Counted from the stretch's first letter, positions 12,190 through 24,221 are shown. The stretch is 64,000 nt of DNA from Chamaecyparis obtusa (GCA_027943335.1 BSBK01006431.1:2501-66500); one strand, 5' to 3'. Numbers and translations: made by a program. The notes: generated by a model not told the origin, from the sequence alone.

Positions 12190-12880
12190 CACCTCCTCAT
12201 CAGCAGATGGAGCCACTCTCCTAGGTCTCAGTGCATTCCATTTGGGATTGAGAGCATAGGCTTCTATATGAAGCAGGGTGTTCATAATGTTCCACTGTCA
12301 CGTCACAATGGGCCTAAGATGCTCCTCATAAAAATCCAAAGTAGGGTCCTTGCTATGAATAGTTTTCTTAATCAGCCCAAGCATGTTATCAAAGGTCACA
12401 TAAATCTCTTCAAGATTAGGAGAGTCAGTATCAACATATCTAATGACTTGCACAAAAAGCTCAATGAAGGAGCAAATATATTTGCAAGTGCAAGCAAGTT
12501 ACAAATTAGAAACATCTTAAATTTTAAAATTCTTAATTCTTAAATAATAAAATCAGTAAATGCTAAAATTAGAAATAATTTTATCAAATCAGCCATAACA
12601 ATTTTCTTACCTCATTGTGGATCACCAATTATCATGCAGGATTCTTTGCTTCACACTTCTTCCCTCAAGTGTGTTGGACTCATGCCATCTACTCCACTTT
12701 GCATTGACCACCATGGATTGTAGGCTCTTTTGTACCTCAAGCATCCTCTCCAACAAAATAAAGTAGCTAGCATATCTAGTCTCCATGTGCTTGAGGAATT
12801 CCTTCGTAGAAAATGTCCTGAACAATGCAAGAGATGTGTAATGGTTTCAAATAAACATTTGCACATCTCTAGCCTCAAAC
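12190..12880 (-). pseudogene. hAT transposase middle fragment
   Basis: Minus-strand pieces link the catalytic segment to the C-terminal domain. LFRTFSTKEFLKHMETRYAS is followed by LQSMVVNAKWSRWHESN. Further downstream, near 12250-12190, is LNPKWNALRPRRVAPSADEE, which resembles the region just before the hAT dimerisation domain. Between them are frameshifts and AT-rich insertions. Confidence 0.65.
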
Positions 12881-13335
12881 ACCATTGCCTTTATCCAATC
12901 AATTTTCCCAATGCCCTTCAAGGTGTTGTCCAATGCATGTACACAACATGGGGTCCAAACGGTGTTCTTGTAAGCACCCTCCACCATTAATCTAGCTAAT
13001 TTACAAACTCGGGCTGAACCAATGACTACTTGCACAACATTAGCAGGTCCAACCTCTTCTATAGCATCTCTTGAAATCTGAAATTGGAAGGCTGCATCGT
13101 TCCTTTTTCCTGAATAATCTATAGCTCTAAGAAAATAAGAGCCCGTTGTGCTAGTGACAATAAGATTGACGAGTGGCCAATGTTTGATATTGGTCCACCC
13201 ATCCATGATGATGGAGCATCCATCCCTCAACCATGTCTATCTCATATCCTCCATCAAAATGCTCACTTTTGAGTACTTTCTATCAAAAAGGGTGGTGCGT
13301 AGTTTTGTTTCTCCAAGTGGTACAAATGAGGGACC
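12847..13335 (-). pseudogene. hAT transposase catalytic (DUF659-type) fragment
   Basis: The 13230-12847 frame contains CSIIMDGWTNIKHWPLVNLI, GSYFLRAIDYSGKRNDAAFQ, VGPANVVQVVIGSARVCKLA and WTPCCVHALDNTLKGIGKID. This is the conserved core of plant hAT transposases, including the MDGWT and TPCCVH blocks. Upstream sequence to 13335 (TKLRTTLFDRKYSKVSILME) continues it across one stop. The hAT reading resumes on the far side of the LTR inserted at 13336. Confidence 0.85.
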
Positions 13336-15150
13336 TGATGAAATTTGTCATTGATGTCAAAAAGATTATTTTACTCTATATCATATATTATATGTTATTA
13401 TGTTCAGCAGTTATATTCAGCATATATTGTATATAGTAAATCATACTGATATACAAGAAAGTCTACAGAAGTCATTGTATACATATACAGCATATGGAGA
13501 TATAAATAAACAGAACAACGCATATAACACAGCATCTAAATAGAACAGCGCATATATATATAAAAGGGAAGATATAGTATTCAACGAAGATATAGTATAC
13601 GGTGATATAGATTATCGAAGACTATGTTAATATCAATGTCGATATGCATATGTTAATATCAAAGACTATAAGCAAAATACATAGGTCAAACACATATTGA
13701 AGATATAAACAACATCAAATCGGCTCTGCATACCGTTCTCTGCGCTTTATCTAAATGCAACTTCATTCTCTGCTGTTGCGATCACTAATCCTTTCCTATG
13801 ATCGACTGCAAACAGTCTTCAATGATGAACGGTCATCTCTTTGAAGAATCTCGAGTCTTCATTGCCAGCGTATGAAAGGATACAGATTTCGTAACTGTCA
13901 ATCATCGAAGTATCACTGCTATCCTAAAGCATTGATTTTGGTATCTCTGCGTCAAGTATTCTGTGAATACAATCTTCTGAAGAGAATATCGAAGGTATAT
14001 TTGTCAAAGGTAAAAGGATGTTGGCAGCGGTCCAAGTATCGAAGACATGATTATCGAAAAATATACTTACAAAAACGACAGTGATTATATTGATGTTTGA
14101 AGTCATAAGCCTATCAGTAATTCTTCCGATGCCTTGGATAAGATTCGATTCGAGGGTCTGACGGATATGCAGCGTTACCAGGGCATATACGAAGCAATAT
14201 GAAAATACGTTGTATTACCAGAAAACCGCGTGAGGAATACCAGGTGATAGCATTTAGCAAGAGACGTATATATATATATATATATATACAGACTTAATGA
14301 AATCTTTATTGAACAGAGACGTTTTTGATAGCATATGTATATACGCTACAACACAGCCAATAATATAATATTGGAAATAATACATATTCGAATTCTATTG
14401 AAGTCGATATGTATTCATCGAAGGTTCATTGATTAAATTTAATAATATCAACTTTAATAAGTTAATAATATGATAAAAAGGGATATTAACCTTTTAAAGT
14501 TAATAATAGTTTATAAGAGACACCTTTTCATTATTGAAAAGTCATGTCTTTATAAAGAGTCGCAATGTTTTAAAAATATGAGGATATATATATATTCAAC
14601 CATTTTGGAAAATCAAAAAGCACAAGTCAGCATGTGGATACAAGAAGGAGAGCAGCAGTAATAAAGAAGACATAGAAGTTTAATATTATATATTCAGATT
14701 CTGAATATAATATTGTGAGAATAGACATACAAATATATATTCAAAAGAAGAAGAAAATATTGGCTGACTTAAAAGAGCAGATTGCATCCATCATCAAGTT
14801 GAATAAGCAACTATATAAAGGTGGAAATTCAGAACAGCATTTGGAGGTTGGTGCTTCCAGTGGGTTGGTGCTCACAGAACAGCGTTTGGAGGTTGGTGTT
14901 TCCAGTGGGTTGGTGCTCACAAAACAACGTTTGGGGGTTGGTGCTTCCAGTGGGTTGGTGCTCACATAAATTGTAAAAGAACATTATTATATAAATAAAA
15001 TAAACTATTTGGAGAATTATTGTCTATGTGCACAATTGTTTATTTTCAAGTAAATTAAAGTTACGTTTGAATAAAGTTTTTTTTTAAAAAGTTAAAAATT
15101 GTTAATATACTGATTCACCCCCCCCTCTCAGTATATTCCTGTGCTCTTCA
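13336..15150 (+). mobile_element. Solo LTR, Copia type, inserted in the hAT transposase
   Basis: The segment starts TGATGAAATTTG and ends GTGCTCTTCA (TG...CA). The flanking 5-mers are GGACC (13331-13335) and AGACC (15151-15155), a target duplication with one mismatch. Near its 3' end it carries GATTCACCCCCCCC plus TCTCAGT, the same block seen at the LTR ends of the Copia element at 25956-33686 and of element C. hAT coding sequence resumes on both sides. No second LTR or internal region is present, so it is a solo LTR left by recombination. It contains a three-copy tandem repeat (14838-14970). Confidence 0.8.
14838..14970 (+). repeat. Three-copy tandem repeat of about 45 bp
   Basis: Three near-identical units containing TTTGGAGGTTGGTG, TTCCAGTGGGTTGG and TGCTCACA, inside the solo LTR. 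The repeat stays in frame on both strands and creates spurious 75-85-codon frames. Confidence 0.85.
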
Positions 15151-15750
15151 AGACCGACAACATAGATATCTTTGTACATTTGTTTAAATTATGAGGAACG
15201 TGACACATGGAGTGGTATGACATGAGCAAAAAGAAATTTGGCAATAGATGATTCAGCCACCTCTTTTGCTTATTAATTAAACAAATCAACAATATGGGTA
15301 TCTCTTTTACTCTTCTTTCCCTTTCTTTTAGTAGAAGTGGGAGTGGGTGTGGCACTTTCTTCCCTATGAGAAGGATGAGTCAAAGGCATGCTTGCACATT
15401 CTCTATTGAAGTCCCTTTTTTTAATGCCTCCCCCTCATGTGCAATATAGTTGCCTCAAGTTTTTGTTCTTGTGTTATTTTTTTGCAACTTTTGACCCCTT
15501 GACCACCTATCCACAAAAGATGGCAATAGACTCTAGTATAGCTCCCAAAATAATGTTTGTGACACAAATGGCACTCCCATTTCTTACTACCCTCGGAATT
15601 TTTTTTCCTTATCCTTGTCTATTCTTGTGGCAAACTGTAGGAGAGGTTTCTTGGGGTTGAATGGGCCTTTTGCAAACTTTTTGAGGTCTTGGGAAGGGCA
15701 CTCAAATGGGTTAGAGGATGCCGGCTCTGTTACATCCACATTAGGATGCC
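15130..15750 (-). pseudogene. hAT transposase N-terminal part with BED zinc finger
   Basis: On the minus strand, WECHLCHKHYFGSYTRVYCH (about 15600-15500) is a BED-type zinc finger (C-x2-C ... H-x-H region) followed by GGQGVKSCKK, the usual plant hAT sequence. Further on come TPTSTKRKGKK and, near 15250-15150, AKEVAESSIAKFLFAHVIPL and KQMYKDIYV, which in intact relatives lead directly into the catalytic part now found beyond the LTR. Stops and frameshifts are present. Confidence 0.75.
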
Positions 15751-16469
15751 GGCTGCCCTAGTACTTGGTCTTTTTCTTTGATATGTTTGAGTTTCTTGCA
15801 TTACAACATCCATTTTATCACTACTCCTGTCACTCCCATTGTTGCTCGTGATTATGCAATGTAAATAGTGCTGCAAGTTTTAAAAAAAATAAATTTTATT
15901 CAAAATACCTTCCCTATGAGTTGCGAAACAAATGGAAAATGGAAAAAAAATGACCACAAAGTTGAAATAAACAAATGAAAATAAAAAAAACCATCTAAAA
16001 TGAAGAAGATTTGATGGCAAAACCTCCTTTTGCAACTCCAAAATGAAAAATTTCTTCACTAGCTGCTGCTGCTCTTAGTTCTTCTTCTTGGCAAGTATGG
16101 TAAAATGAGTAAGTTTTTACCTTTTTTTGGTCTTTTTATCTCTTCAAATAGGGTTTTCTAAAATTTTAATGCTTTTTAAAGCCTACATGGGGCTGGCAAA
16201 GTGAAGTAAACATTAAAAAAACCTTTTTAAAAAAAAATGTTTGGCCATTTTCTTTTTGTTGGGCCTTTGGGGATGACAATAAGTCCTGGGGATGGTCGAG
16301 GGATGGCTGGGCCATCCTTTCCGTCCCCGCGTACCATCTGGGTTTGAAAGCTCCGTTTAGGGACACCACCCTTTTTTGCAAAAAAGGGATGCCTTTGGGG
16401 ACGACAAATTCCCGTCCCCGCGTCCTCGGGACGGGTGCGGGTGCAGAAATGGAACACAGTAAAGGTTCA

Positions 16470-18600
16470 AATTTAGTGTTGTGAGGAACGGGTCCAAAAG
16501 TTTTGTTGCCTCAATTAGGTAGAGTGATGGGGCAAAAGGGATTTGGTTTCAGAGATAACTTGATGTTGGAGGCCTTGGAGATTCGAGCTTTAGAGATAAC
16601 TTGATGCTAGCAATTGTAGGGATCGGGCTTAGAAGATTCTCAATACAAGAGAGAGTGGGCATTAAGGTTAGGTGATACTTGATGTTGAAGTGATTGTAGG
16701 AAGGAGTGGGGATGAAAGAATCAAGATGGTGAGTGCATTGAGAAGCAAAGGTGAACGATGAAGTGACCCAAACATTTCTCATATTTAAATAAATTAGAAA
16801 GGGGACATTATAATTTTGATAATATCCACTAGATATATGCTATTCACTTTTGACTTGATCCTAATTAGGTAAAATTAGTATAAGGTTGCTAGCAGATCAA
16901 TGGGCCAAACCAAGAAGTTGGATCCTAGTGTAGGCTACTGCAAAGGATCCGTGGAGCAAGGAGTCACTAGATGTCTTTAGGAGTCTTGTCCCTTTCCAAG
17001 AAAACATATATGTAATGAATGTAAATCATATGTGGTAGAGATATAGGAGATAAAAGATATCGAGAAAGCAAGAATAGAGTAGAGACTAAGACTTGTCTTT
17101 TGTATGATGCTATAATATAATATAAGGAGCTATAAGGGTTTATATATACGTGCTATGGACGAATGAATCCTTCTTTTTGTTGATAGATTAGTATGCGTTA
17201 TTTGTTCATTTAATCTATTTATTGCAGATGCTTAGTTCTCTTATTGTATCCTCTGGGGTATAAATTAACTACATCAAAGAGCCTTGGGTACATATCTCTA
17301 GATTGTAGAGCCCAGTTCTCTTGCCAACATTGGTTTTGTTGCCAGTGTTAATGTAGGTTTTTTTAATTTTCCTATTCTTAGGTTTTTCTTTTAATTAAGC
17401 TTGCTTAGGATTAATAAAGTGACTATCAGTGTGAGTGGGTGCAAGGTGTCAACATCTTCTATGGAAACTACACTTGCCTATTATAAGCTATTGTGGTGGT
17501 CTCTTGCCATTGGTTGTATGTGCCACCTCTCTTGTCTCTCATTTTCTATATATATTCACACCTAGCTAGTCTTGGTAGTCCATTATATTGCATTGTAATT
17601 GCATTATGCAGATTTTGCTCTTGCGTTCTCCTAATGTTATTTTGCTTCTTTAGCATTTCTAGTTCTCTCATGGAGACTAACTCTACGTGTTATTTTGATC
17701 ATGTATCATTTACATTCACAGTTTTATTTCTACTCTTTTGCAGTAGTTATTCTAGGTTGTTCATCTTTTCAAGTTCTAACATGATATCAAAGTTGTTCTA
17801 GTGGGAGAGTAGATTCTAGTTTCCTTTCTTGAGAGATTCAGAAGTTGGGGGGGGGGGGGGGGGAGAGGAGGGCTGATAAGTTTCTGTAGGTTCTCTAAAA
17901 ACCAAATACGCTCTTCTCTTGCATTTCCATATGAACTTATGAATTATAAAATTTTGAGGGAAATTTTGATCTCTGGGTTTTTTGGTGCAAATATTTTGTA
18001 AAATGTAGGTGTTTGCAGCAATCGGGTAATCTGGGTGACTTTTTTAAGAAAGTTAGATTTGGTTTTCATTTCACCAAAATCAGAGCACAAAAAATCATTT
18101 TGACACATTTTGACTTGTTGATCAAGGGGGGTTATATTGATGCTTTCATATAAAAATCAACATTTGTAGGGCACTACACCTTTCGAACAAATTCTTTCCA
18201 ATACTTAATAGACCTTGTTAGGATCAATGGCTTCAAGGTGTTGCGACTAGTAGAGAGGTTAGGGATATTGGAAACTAATTTTCATATTTAATTTATCCCG
18301 TTAGCCTCTTAACATTGTAGTACACAACAAATAAGGCCACAAAAAATTCATAAATTGCTTCTAAGTGTGTTTGCATATAAAGTGGAGGAAGTAAAGTTGT
18401 CTAATGTCAACATGTAGTCACTATTATCTATGAGAAGTCAGCGAGGTGAATAGGAATATTAGGTCAACTACATTTCTTTCCTTGTCCATTTTTTTGACAT
18501 TGTGGATGTCTTATTATTAGTTCATTTCAATACCAATTTCTATTGTATTTATGCAGATTTAATAATACCTGGAAATTCCATTCTTCTTCTATGGTAGCAA
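16470..18600. other. Intron 1 filler with a possible old LTR
   Basis: No host exon is recognisable. Near 17760-17800, TTCTAACATGATATCAAAGTT resembles a decayed LTR end plus tRNA-iMet primer-binding site (intact form TGGTATCAGAG), so 17000-17785 may be an old LTR. A run of 17 G occurs at 17847-17863. The frame at 17493-17801 is cysteine- and phenylalanine-rich and does not look coding. Confidence 0.35.
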
Positions 18601-18621
18601 GGTTGTCCGTTGTTCAATTTC

Positions 18622-19172
18622 TCAAAGTTGATGTTTAAATGTGGTTCCTTTTTTGAAAAGTTTGTATTCCACAACGTTGTTAATTAAATTTGTCAAACAT
18701 GGGTAGAATCTTTCAATTAAATTCAACACATAGGAGTCATCAGGTTTCATAAGTTCAAACTTCTGCTTGCTCTTTGTTGTATTGGATTGCAAGAAGAGAT
18801 TTTGGAGCATTGCAAGGTAGGAAATTGGCTGTGAAGAATTATAAAAGTGCCGAACATGTATGCTTCTCAAGTTACATGGTTTTTCTTGTAGTATAGGTGG
18901 TTCACAAAGACATGTTACCAATTTTTTTAATCTATTTCTATTGAATGGTCAACCATCCAAAGACTTTTCATGCATGTCCTTGTAGGCCTTCCTATTTTCA
19001 ACATTTTGATATAGATTATGGTAGTCTTTGCCCTTGAACCAAGTCCTCTATCAAATTTTATAATTTGTTGATAGGTTTTGCTTTCACATGGTCTCTTGTA
19101 ATATAGGATGTCTTTTATTACTTCACAATTTTGCTGTTTTACTTTTGGGTTCACTCTATAGATAGAGTCCAA
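18622..19172 (-). pseudogene. Unidentified coding-like relic
   Basis: Two minus-strand frames (19172-18927 and 18921-18622) abut and seem to belong to one protein broken near 18925. They contain RPTRTCMKSLWMVDHSIEID, then HVRHFYNSSQPISYLAMLQN and KFELMKPDDSYVLNLIERFY. The composition is protein-like and different from the surrounding noncoding DNA. I do not recognise the family. It lies antisense to, and about 250 bp upstream of, the first DCL3 helicase exon, so it could be a transposon or captured-gene fragment in intron 1. Confidence 0.35.
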
Positions 19173-19425
19173 CCTATAGCATGTATTTTAAAAATAAAAT
19201 AAAATAATAAATGTTAGAATTTGTTGAAATTATGTCTTATTATTGTAACTAATTGTAAATATTTTTTGTTGTCCTAGAATTTTTGAAGTGCACATATTTC
19301 ATATATTTTGCTCAACCACAAGTAGAAATTTGATTGATTTCAGTTTCTTCATCTTAACTTTGTTTTCTTGTTTAATATACAATGGTTTAAATAACATTTA
19401 ATTGGTTTTATGTTATAAATTGTAG

Positions 19426-19651
19426 CCTTCCTTGGTTGTCTTTAGCTAATAAAAAACTTCATGAATACAGGTATCAATTGGAAATATTGGATGTTGCTAT
19501 TAGCAGGAACACAATTGTTGTTTTAGAAACAGGTACTGGGAAAACATTAATTGCAGTGCTTCTTATAAAGCAAATCGTTCATAAGTTAAGGGATCAAGGT
19601 GAGAAAGGTATAATTATATTTCTTGCACCAACAATTCAACTAGTTGCTCAG
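19426..19651 (+). CDS. DCL3: DCL3-like gene, helicase exon with Walker A
   Basis: The exon follows TTGTAG and ends CAG|GTAACT. Its first base completes a codon from the previous exon. The peptide YQLEILDVAISRNTIVVLET-GTGKT-LIAVLLIKQIV followed by IIIFLAPTIQLVAQ is the start of the DExH helicase domain of a plant Dicer: the YQLE opening, Walker A (GTGKT) that binds ATP phosphates, and motif Ia (LAPT). The upstream exon is probably 10424-10656. Splice consensus and an unbroken frame argue for a live gene. Among DCL1-4, wording here and in later exons is closest to DCL3 from memory of the family. Confidence 0.88.
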
Positions 19652-19783
19652 GTAACTCTCTTGTACCAACAATTTGAATAGTGCAATATTGTATTTTTTG
19701 CAAAATCATAACTGGAATTTAAATGTCTTATTTACCTTTAGTCTAAAAGAAAAAGGTAATAGCATTTTTGTTGGAATTTCCAG

Positions 19784-19897
19784 CAATCTGATGTGATTAA
19801 ATACAATACGGATTTGCAAGTGGGATTTTATTACGGTGCAAAAGATACCAATATTTGGAATGTCGAAAGCTGGAAAAGAGAAATAGAAAGAAATGAG
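19784..19897 (+). CDS. DCL3: DCL3-like gene, second helicase exon
   Basis: The exon is bounded by TTCCAG and GAG|GTATTG, 114 nt, phase 0 at both ends, and separated from the previous exon by a 132-bp intron. The peptide includes DLQVGFYYGAKDTNIWNVES and WKREIERNE. The YYGAK....W block is the DCL3-type version of the segment between helicase motifs Ia and Ib. The downstream intron reaches 50074, giving 30177 bp. Confidence 0.88.
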
Positions 19898-20700
19898 GTA
19901 TTGACAATGATAAGTACATTGCTATTTATGCTTTTTACTATAATTTTGAGTCCTCTCTTTCATACTTTTGAGCATATAGTTACTTGTTAGTGACAAGCAT
20001 CATTTTTTGTTGTGACATTTAGATCATTGGCAATAGGTTTACTATATGGTTGAAAACAGAAAGATTGAAAACAATTGACAACTACTAACTATTGATGGTA
20101 GTTGCTTTAATGTGGGGGAAGAGTATCCATGAACTACAAGTTCCCATTTTACACTTTAACAGGTACCTAAAAAATGAAATAGAAAAAGACATGCATTGTA
20201 TTTAATTCCAATGTTATATTCTCTTTCTTTAGGGTGTCATTCAAGGTGATTTTCTTTTTCAAATGCTTGCATTTTTAAACCCTTCAAATGTTAGATTCTC
20301 TTCTTTTCGTGATACTCTAAATTTAAAAGAGCCTTGCCTCCCTTAAATTCAGCCTCTTCATTAAATTTCTTCCTAAGTTTTCTTTCTCACTATTATCATT
20401 TTTGTCCATTTGTTGTTTTTTGTATCATGAAAGGATGAAGGAATTTCCTCCCTATTGCCTTTTTAACATTTTTTAATTTTAAAATTTTTTATGAGGATAA
20501 TAAATATGCATAGTGTTGTTTGGAAAGAAGATTAATGAAATATTTTGGAGAAAGAAAGCGAAGTTCTTTTTGTAGTCCATGATGCATAGCCCTTAGCGCT
20601 CCTAATTTTTTTATATAAACTCTAGGGTAGGTTACATGATATGTAACCACCTTGTGCATGTGACAATGCTTAGACTATGTGGTTTACATGCCCTCGCTCA
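19898..20700. other. Start of the 30-kb intron, no gene seen
   Basis: AT-rich intron sequence without repeats or frames that I can assign. It holds the 5' splice site at 19898 and ends where the LINE begins. Confidence 0.6.
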
Positions 20701-22581
20701 CCCAGCTGAGGCTCTCTTACCGCTGCTTCTTCCGTCATAAGAAGCGGGCTTTCTTCTTGTCACAGTGTAGATCCCTTCGCGCCTCACTCCTGCAGTGACC
20801 CAAGACCTTTTGGCGTACCCTCTTCCCCTGACACCCCCCCCTACATCTTGGATCAAAGCTCCTTGGTCTTGCACACCTCCACCCTCTACAATATCCTCGG
20901 TCAGGCCCCCATTATCCCCACCTCCCTCCCCATTGCCATATCTTCACTTTCTCCAACATTTGTGAGGCTATCAGGTTCATGAACAGTAGCAGGGCTGCAG
21001 ATGAGGAAGGGTTCCGAGCGGAACTCTTCAAGCTTGGCATCATGATTTTGGGCCCCTTCCTCACGGTTCTTCTCAATAGGGTTGTTGGCACTAGGTTCCC
21101 CCCTTCATGGTCGCAACATATTATCCATCCGATTCACAAGTCTGGGCCGACTTCTGATCCCATTAACTACAAAACCATCATGGTGGGGCACACTTTCTCT
21201 AAGTTGTATGCCATAGTTTTACACACTATCTTATGCAAAGAGCTTGATAGACATCGTCTTTGTGCGAGGGGGCAGGCTGGTTTTAGAGAAGATTTTCAGA
21301 CCACTGACCACATTTTGACCCTTTGGGCTATCATTGAGGGGGTTAGGCACCTCTTTGTGAAGGTCTACTGTTGCTTTGTAATATTTTGCAAAGCGTTTGA
21401 TTTTGTACCTCGGGCGGCTCTTTTCCAGAGGCTTTGTGACATAGGGATCTCCAAGATTCTTCTAACGACCACTATGAGACTTTATGAGAGTGTTGTGGGC
21501 AGATTCAGGACTCCGCAGGGCTTCTCAGACCCCATCTAGGGCACCAATTTCGTGAAGTAGGGCTGCCCTCTCTCCCCCACTTTGTTTGGCATTATACATT
21601 GACGAGTTGGACACTTTCCTCGGCGAGCACTCACTCCCAGGTGATGGTTGCTCTCTACATCAGGTTTTGATTTCCATACTTCTCTTCGCATATGATGTTC
21701 TCCTTGCCTCATCCCCAAAGGGTCTCCAACGACTTCTGGATGGCCTGGCTTCTTTTTGCGACATGCGTCAGTTTGTGGTCAACCTGGGCAAGACTTGGGT
21801 GATGGTTTTCAATTGCTTGAAGACCTCTCACCTTCACTTCTTCCGGGGCGCTGAGATGGAGATTTCCTCTTCGTATATGTACTTGGGTGTTAGATTTTCT
21901 GGTCCCCGCTTTAGCATGAGACTGACCATGCAGCCTCAGGTCGACAAGGGGTATGGGTCCCTTGCCCTTTTGGAGCGGCAGTGTTTCCAACATCACTTTC
22001 AGGACACCACGTCCAAGATGGCTCTCTTGAACACATTGATCAGATCAACAGTTCTTTATGGTTTGGTGGTTTGGGGGCCCTCCCTGTTAGAGTCGGATTG
22101 GGCTTTGGTTGAGAGGGTCCAGACCTCCTTCTCAGGCGCATTATCAAGTGCCATCAGTTTACTCGCCTCAGTATCATTTTGGCTGAGTTTGATGCTCATC
22201 CTTTCAGGTTGGGGGCCATCTTCGATCTGGTCTGGTTCCTTCATCGGCTTTGGTGTTTTGCGGATTCGGATGAGGAGCGTCACAAATATTCCTACTTGGC
22301 TTATTGCTCTTCGGTGGTGATTGTAGGGATTGACCCCATTGGTCGAGCCCGCTGTTGGTATGCACAGGCTTTTGCTCTTCTGAGAACGGTGGGGATCGAC
22401 ATTGATCGCCTCCCTCCCTTCTTGTACTCTTTTGACTCCCCTGCTCATCTCCTCCCCTCTTAGTACCAGTTGAACAGATTATGGATATCTAGGATGGAGT
22501 TGTTGCATGCCCTTCATACCTTTCTTGGCGTTGGACCCACGCACTCCGCATTTCCTTAGGATCTTTCATAGTGGGATCGCA
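20700..22581 (+). mobile_element. LINE (non-LTR retrotransposon) fragment, RT and downstream region
   Basis: The sequence becomes GC-richer and coding-like. The 20979-21539 frame gives MNSSRAADEEGFRAELFKLG, SWSQHIIHPIHKSGP and RARGQAGFR-like RT blocks (CARGQAGFREDFQTTDHILT). After a stop at 21537 and a frameshift, GCPLSPTLFG and YIDELDTFL follow. The catalytic FADD box reads FAYDV near 21685, so the second aspartate site is altered. Post-RT sequence (YLGVRFSG, LLERQCFQHHF, TLIRSTVLYGLVVWGPS) continues to about 22560. There is no 5' end or endonuclease. Element A is inserted at 22582; similar coding sequence may resume at 38108. Confidence 0.85.
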
Positions 22582-24114
22582 TGTAATGTCCCCTTTTTAG
22601 CATGACCATGATAGTGGATGGATTTAGCCTATTATTGGGTCCTTGTAGGCTAATATTGGTGATTAGAAGACCCTGTTGAGGGTTATGGCTCCATTTGGTG
22701 GGACTTACTATTTATAGTAAATCAATGGATGGTTCTGACAAACTTAGATGAATTAGAGGAGTTGAATGATGCTCTCAGTTTGTATTTTTGGCTTCCGGTT
22801 TGGGCTTCGAGAATCTTGGAGGGAGCGTCTATTTTTAGTAAGTCACCTTGTCAGGTTGATTCATCGTCTTTCTTCATCAAGATCACACTTGTGCTATCAG
22901 ATTTCGATTCTGATGCTTCTTCAGTTATTTTCGCAAGACGGGTGAATTATGATTATTATTTGATTAAATATGCTAAGGTTGCTATTTTTGCTGGTATTGT
23001 ATATTGGTCAACTTAGTGTTATAGCTCGTTGGAACTGAGTTGAAAAGTTTTAAATCTTGGGCACAAGAAACAATGACCTTGTGTGTTAGAATATCATGAT
23101 ATTGATGAAAATGTCGTTTTTAGAGCCAAAAGGAGTTCATAAATTATATTATTCAAATATGTGCCTAAGTATAAAGCAAAGGGCATTTAAGTGAAAATTG
23201 TGTGAGAGAAGCTATTTGCCTTTGGTGTCTTGAAGAAGATATCTTTTATTATAAAAGCAAATGCTTTGTGCAAAAGCAATTCATTCTATGCTTTTGATTT
23301 TATGAAATTGTGAAAGGTTTTGAGACAAGGGTTTCAAAAGGAAGATCTTGAGAAATTGCAAATTTCTACAACTGTTGTGCACTTTGAATTGGTGAAAGAA
23401 TCCAGTGAATTGTGCTTGGAAGGTGGTTCATTCCAGAGCCATCATTGTTCTCAAATTCTGGTTGAATTGTGGTCTGCGTTTGGATATAGAGGATGTTGTA
23501 GCAACAATCAGAGGCTGTGTTCACTCCCATTGGCTGCCGTAAACACCATTAAAGGCTTGGCTTCATATTGTATTAGCTGCGATCCATTACCAAGGGCCCG
23601 CGTTGGTACATTCAAGGCAGCGTTAGTCATTTTTAGGGGCTGCAATATCATTGGGAGAACCTTTGTATGATTGGTAAAGGTTCATTTTACATTTGAGGGT
23701 GCCAGGGATTCAATACCAGCTTCAACGTTAAAGATTCTTCATTTTCCAGGAAGCTGCGGTATCTACAAGAGGATTACAACAGTTATAAATTTCAATCATT
23801 CTAGGTTTCAATAATTGTTGATTAATTTTATTTCTCAAATTCCAGTAGCCGCTGTTGTATGCAATCTGATTTCATATTACATAAATTGGAATACTTTTGT
23901 TTGGATTTGGGAAAAATAATTTATTTCATGCATTGTTTTATATGTTGTAATTGCAAAACCATTCAAATACAAACAAAGCAAACATACTTACATTCAGAAA
24001 TCTGAACTTGTACATTGCATGTTAAGTGTTTGATAAAATGTCAAACATTCAAAATTGACAACCAAAATCAAAATTGAGGCAATATCCTAGTTGGGGATAT
24101 TACAGTTGTATCAG
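22582..24114 (+). repeat. Element A, left (5') LTR
   Basis: Direct repeat partner of 36591-38107. It contains TTTGATAAAATGTCAAA, a near-palindrome close to its 3' end, and ends in TTACA. Confidence 0.88.
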
Positions 24115-24115
24115 A

Positions 24116-24221
24116 GCTTGCATGCCAAGTGTTTGACAAAACGTCAAACATTTGAAAACTAAAGCAATTTAGTGTTTGTTAGAGTTAGAACCAACAAGGT
24201 TCTTTATAGTGGTATCAGAGC
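24116..24221 (+). promoter_or_regulatory. Element A primer-binding site, present twice
   Basis: TTGTATCAGAGC (24116-24127) follows the LTR directly and matches the tRNA-iMet type site with one change. The canonical TGGTATCAGAGC recurs at 24210-24221. Between them lies GTTTGACAAAACGTCAAAC (24131-24149), a perfect 7-bp stem resembling the motif near the LTR end, so the leader looks partly duplicated. Confidence 0.65.

Larger units (their letters stand above)
11091..16459 (-). mobile_element. hAT-superfamily DNA transposon, broken, split by a solo LTR
   Basis: Minus-strand transposase pieces occur in the right order: BED finger (about 15490-15610), linker (15130-15400), the catalytic/DUF659-type segment (12847-13350) and the C-terminal hAT dimerisation segment (11541-12018). 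G/C-rich subterminal zones with repeated GGGGACG/CGTCCCC words flank the coding part on both sides (about 11095-11210 and 16250-16450). The 9-mer TAAAGGTTC occurs at 11082-11090 and 16460-16468 and may be the target duplication. The inner edges share TGTTCCA, but the terminal repeats are not clean, so the ends are approximate. A Copia-type solo LTR (13336-15150) interrupts the transposase. The whole element lies in intron 1 of the DCL3-like gene. Confidence 0.7.

Noticed and set aside
17493..17801. 102-codon plus-strand frame with membrane-like composition
   Set aside because: Pyrimidine-rich sequence gives F/L/S/C-rich translation; overlaps a likely old LTR and has no motif.
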